In this document: piece after piece, positions 61,381 through 64,000 of the stretch
Numbering within the stretch: the first letter of the stretch is position 1
How the letters are laid out: every line of letters begins with the position of its first letter
Origin: Aegicerativicinus sediminis
GTDB taxonomy: Bacteria > Bacteroidota > Bacteroidia > Flavobacteriales > Flavobacteriaceae
Assembly (NCBI RefSeq): GCF_015476115.1
Contig: NZ_CP064295.1
Coordinates: 2,288,001-2,352,000, forward strand
Length of the DNA stretch: 64,000 nt
Reading direction: 5' to 3'
Position numbers and translations under genes: made by a program
The notes under the pieces: model-generated
What the model was told of the DNA's origin: nothing
The model's input: the letters and a program-made list of their open reading frames with translations, nothing else
Databases searched by the model: none

Positions 61381-63135
61381 ATGACTGCAAACACTGATTT
61401 TGAAAGCCTATTCAAGGATAAGGTTTTAGGACATCCGGCAGGATTATTTGTTTTGTTTTTCACCGAAATGTGGGAGCGCTTCTCCTATTATGGTATGCGG
61501 GCCTTATTGGTTATGTTTTTTACTGCCTCATTGTTGGATGGTGGTTGGGGATGGCCCAGAGAGCATGCCTTTGCCATATTTGGAACTTATACTTCCTTGG
61601 TCTATCTCTCAACACTGCTGGGAGGTTATATGGCCGATAAGAAAATTGGTTATAGATATGCTGTTCTTGTCGGTGCCTTACTAATGACAATTGGCCATGC
61701 TTGTATGGCCATAGAATCTCCCGTTTTTATTTATTCAGGACTTACTTTTTTGGTATTTGGAAGTGGGTTCTTTAAGCCCAATATGACTTCGATAATTTCA
61801 GAAATGTATGTAAATAAACCAGAAAAAAAGGACGGGGCCTATACCATTTTCTACATGGGTGTTAACTCGGGTGCCTTTTTGGGAATTCTACTCTGTGGTT
61901 ATTTAGGTGAACAAGTAGGCTGGTCTTGGGGTTTTGGTCTCGCCGGAATATTCATGTTATTTGGTTTACTTCAATTTTGGTTTGCACAGAACATATTTGG
62001 GGATATCGGTTTAAAACCCGGAAAAGTAGAGAATACCACTGCAAAGGCGAGAAATGATAAATCAAAATTGAATCCTTTCACCAACTTCCAGATAGGATTA
62101 ATAATTGTTTCTTCTGTTATTGGTTTGGCATGGATATTAAATGATCCTGTCACAAAAATTAGTGATGGGCAATACAATCTATTTAATTTTTCCTTCGCCG
62201 GTATAGATGGCCCTACACTTATGATTTTGTTCGCTTTAATGCTATTTATTTTATTGCTGGTAATACGGCTCCCTAAATATGACAAGGTTACCATGCACAG
62301 AATGATTGCAGTAATTTTCTTTGCGTTTATTACCATTTTTTTCTGGGCAATATTTGAACAATCTCCGAGTTCGTTAACCATATTTGCTAGAGATTATACA
62401 GATCGAGTATTGGAAGGTAATTCAGCCTTAATATTTAAGATTGTTGATGCACTTATGACGTTAATTCCGTTGGGTGTAATCACTTGGGTTTTAGTAAAAC
62501 TCTTTAAGAAAACATTTAGTAAATATGGTCTTTCCAATATTATATTGGCAATAAGTTTTGTAATTATTTGGGCAATTGCATTGTACAGATTGTGGGATAA
62601 ATTCAATCAAGATGTGGCGGAAATTGATGCCTCTTGGTTCGGCATATTGAATTCTTTATTTATTATAACCTTTGCACCTCTATTTACTAAATGGTGGGAA
62701 AGTAAATACAATCCAAATGCTAATATGAAATATGCCATTGGTATGACCTTATTAGGCCTTGGTATGGCATGTGTGGCCATTGGTGCTTCCGGTATCCCGG
62801 TTGGAGCAAAAACCGCCTCGGTGAGTATAATTTGGCTTATATTGGTTTATTTCTTTCATACCATGGGTGAATTATGCGTTTCACCTGTTGCATTGTCTTA
62901 TGTAAGTAAACTGGTGCCTGGAAGAATGATTGCTATGATGTTCGGAATCTGGTATTTGGCCGTCGCAATTGGTATGAAATTAGCTGGTGTCTTTGCAGAG
63001 TCCTCAGAAGGAATTGCGGCTGAAAAAGGATTGAGTGCATTTTTCTGGATTCTTGCCGGAATTTCAGCAGGTTTAGCGATACTTTCAGCTGTATTATATC
63101 CGGTTATTAAACGTTTAATGCATGGTATCCGTTAA
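61381..63135 (+). CDS. POT/PTR2-family peptide transporter, second copy
   Basis: This 584-residue paralogue of the upstream gene has EMWERFSYYGMRAL, GFFKPNMTSIISEMY and YTIFYMGVNSGAFLG, with FFWAIFEQSPSSLTIFA in the seventh-helix region. It is longer by a central insert. Both keep the proton-coupling Glu and Arg, so both should be active, perhaps with different peptide preference. Confidence 0.92.
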   Translation: MTANTDFESLFKDKVLGHPAGLFVLFFTEMWERFSYYGMRALLVMFFTASLLDGGWGWPREHAFAIFGTYTSLVYLSTLLGGYMADKKIGYRYAVLVGALLMTIGHACMAIESPVFIYSGLTFLVFGSGFFKPNMTSIISEMYVNKPEKKDGAYTIFYMGVNSGAFLGILLCGYLGEQVGWSWGFGLAGIFMLFGLLQFWFAQNIFGDIGLKPGKVENTTAKARNDKSKLNPFTNFQIGLIIVSSVIGLAWILNDPVTKISDGQYNLFNFSFAGIDGPTLMILFALMLFILLLVIRLPKYDKVTMHRMIAVIFFAFITIFFWAIFEQSPSSLTIFARDYTDRVLEGNSALIFKIVDALMTLIPLGVITWVLVKLFKKTFSKYGLSNIILAISFVIIWAIALYRLWDKFNQDVAEIDASWFGILNSLFIITFAPLFTKWWESKYNPNANMKYAIGMTLLGLGMACVAIGASGIPVGAKTASVSIIWLILVYFFHTMGELCVSPVALSYVSKLVPGRMIAMMFGIWYLAVAIGMKLAGVFAESSEGIAAEKGLSAFFWILAGISAGLAILSAVLYPVIKRLMHGIR

Positions 63136-63228
63136 TCGGTTTTTGGAACAACTTTTGCAGGTATCACACCAAAAGTTTGTACATTTAAAGTTATAATTGA
63201 CAAAATTATCAATAGAAAAAGATTGAAA

Positions 63229-63783
63229 ATGAAACAGATAGCCCTTATATTTCTGCTTATGATTGGATCTGTAATTACCCTACAGGCACAGGAAATCCAA
63301 TGGGTTTCTTTGGAAAAGGCTCTAGAGCTTCAGAAGAAAAACCCTAAGAAAATTATGATGGACGTTTATACCAATTGGTGTGGACCATGCAAAATGCTTG
63401 ATAAAAATACCTTTCACAATAAAGATGTTGTTGAGTACGTGAACAAAAATTATTATGCTGTAAAATTTAATGGAGAGGGGAATGAGGTCATAAAGTATAA
63501 TGGAAAGACTTTTAGCAACGCTAATTACAATCCAGATTTGGCCAACAGGCGAAATAGCGTTCATGATCTTACTAGGTATTTTCAAGTGAATGCTTATCCT
63601 ACTATTGTTTTCTTTGATGAAACAGGCGGGGTAATTTCGCCTATTAGAGGATATCAGAAGCCTCAGCAATTAGAGCTTTATTTAAAACTATTTAAAAATG
63701 ACGATCATAAAGACATGAAATCACAAGAAGACTTCAATGCCTATTATTCAGCTTTCACTCCTGAATTTAAGGAGGGGATATAA
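63229..63783 (+). CDS. Secreted thioredoxin-fold protein
   Basis: This 184-residue protein starts at ATG 63229 (a TTG lies two codons upstream). A signal peptide (MKQIALIFLLMIGSVITLQAQ) is followed by a thioredoxin domain with DVYTNWCGPCKMLDKNTF and the cis-Pro motif NAYPTIVFFD. It is a periplasmic thiol reductase of the thioredoxin_7 type. Its terminator is inside the convergent comEC end. Confidence 0.85.
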   Translation: MKQIALIFLLMIGSVITLQAQEIQWVSLEKALELQKKNPKKIMMDVYTNWCGPCKMLDKNTFHNKDVVEYVNKNYYAVKFNGEGNEVIKYNGKTFSNANYNPDLANRRNSVHDLTRYFQVNAYPTIVFFDETGGVISPIRGYQKPQQLELYLKLFKNDDHKDMKSQEDFNAYYSAFTPEFKEGI

Positions 63784-63786
63784 ATG

Positions 63787-64000
63787 TCATTTAAAAATAT
63801 AGGCTCCCATTTTTTGAGTTGCATGAAATGGGAGTTTTCTTTTTCTACAGGTTTCCTCCCACTTATTTACGAAACTAAAATAGTTAGAGCCATCTGCAAT
63901 AATTCTTTCAGGTTGAAGTGAGTCAATCAACCGATCTAAATTAATTCTGGGTGAATGGGTTAATAATACACTATGGAGATTTTCTAATGGAATACAAACA
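63787..64000 (-). CDS. ComEC/Rec2-family protein (partial, C-terminal 70 codons only)
   Basis: The minus strand ends with LLTHSPRINLDRLIDSLQPE, then ADGSNYFSFVNKWEETCRKR, KLPFHATQKMGAYIFK and TGA. ADGSNY...W..TC...K.PFH.T...GAY is the end of flavobacterial ComEC proteins, the channel that brings DNA across the inner membrane. Most of the gene lies outside the window. Confidence 0.75.
   Translation of the reverse strand, partial: VCIPLENLHSVLLTHSPRINLDRLIDSLQPERIIADGSNYFSFVNKWEETCRKRKLPFHATQKMGAYIFK
63804..63845 (+). terminator. Terminator for the thioredoxin-like gene, inside comEC coding sequence
   Basis: CTCCCATTT (63804-63812) and AAATGGGAG (63826-63834) form a 9-bp stem with a 13-nt loop, followed by TTTTCTTTTTC. 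It is 21 bp after the plus-strand stop and lies wholly inside the end of the convergent comEC frame. Confidence 0.7.

Overview
The window is AT-rich chromosomal DNA from a bacterium of the Bacteroidota, almost certainly a marine member of the Flavobacteriaceae. The evidence is: promoters with the Bacteroidota -7 box TAnnTTTG; poor Shine-Dalgarno sequences; many lipoproteins and outer-membrane proteins of flavobacterial type (TamL/TamB, DUF6090, DUF547, CarboxypepD_reg-like); a mevalonate pathway with a GYDIA-type GHMP kinase; laminarin-type glycoside hydrolases; and an arsenosugar cluster.

Region 1-5780 is accessory. Seven unrelated genes (DUF6090, a small beta-barrel, a hypothetical, a SnoaL-like lipoprotein, a GH5-type lipoprotein and two CPBP membrane proteases) all lie on the minus strand. 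Several are separated by 100-170 bp spacers with GCCAACG...CGTTGTTGGC-type imperfect inverted repeats, which looks like a gene-cassette array. No integrase is in view. The first two genes also share a 44-bp upstream element.

Region 5787-17651 is housekeeping. It holds a lipoprotein, then a plus-strand series: TesB thioesterase, HI0933-type flavoprotein, DUF1697, diphosphomevalonate decarboxylase, mevalonate-kinase-like GHMP kinase, UbiA prenyltransferase, and an RsuA/RluB-family protein that has lost its catalytic motif. A polyamine operon follows (arginine decarboxylase, agmatinase, deoxyhypusine-synthase-like enzyme, acidic small protein), then a VOC protein.

Region 17638-30543 is mostly minus-strand. 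A five-gene operon encodes an FAD oxidoreductase, a membrane ferredoxin-type protein and three glycosyltransferases. Next to it is a seven-gene arsenosugar operon (AhpD-like protein, radical SAM ArsS, TIGR04282, purine nucleoside phosphorylase, ArsM, DUF547, TIGR04283). A plus-strand GH113-like lipoprotein separates the two. A perfect palindrome overlaps the promoter of the arsenosugar operon.

Region 30690-49414 carries a YyaL/DUF255 protein, the TamL-TamB envelope pair, an aldo/keto reductase, a TerC protein, a GH16-GH3 beta-glucan pair with a 21-bp palindrome just upstream, a CarboxypepD_reg-like protein, a secreted hypothetical, a TlpA-type redoxin and tRNA-Phe(GAA). Region 49536-57318 is a plus-strand run (CoaX, outer-membrane protein, TPR protein, LptC, a 63-aa membrane protein, CNNM/CBS protein, PpiD). 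Region 57367-64000 has the GYDIA kinase with class II HMG-CoA reductase, two tandem POT peptide transporters, a thioredoxin-like protein and the 3' end of comEC on the minus strand.

Three mevalonate-pathway enzymes (HMG-CoA reductase, a kinase, the decarboxylase) and a second candidate kinase sit at two loci, and UbiA could use the prenyl product. The polyamine operon would convert arginine to agmatine to putrescine, with the DHS-like enzyme acting afterwards. All functional calls come from reading protein motifs by eye; no database search was run.
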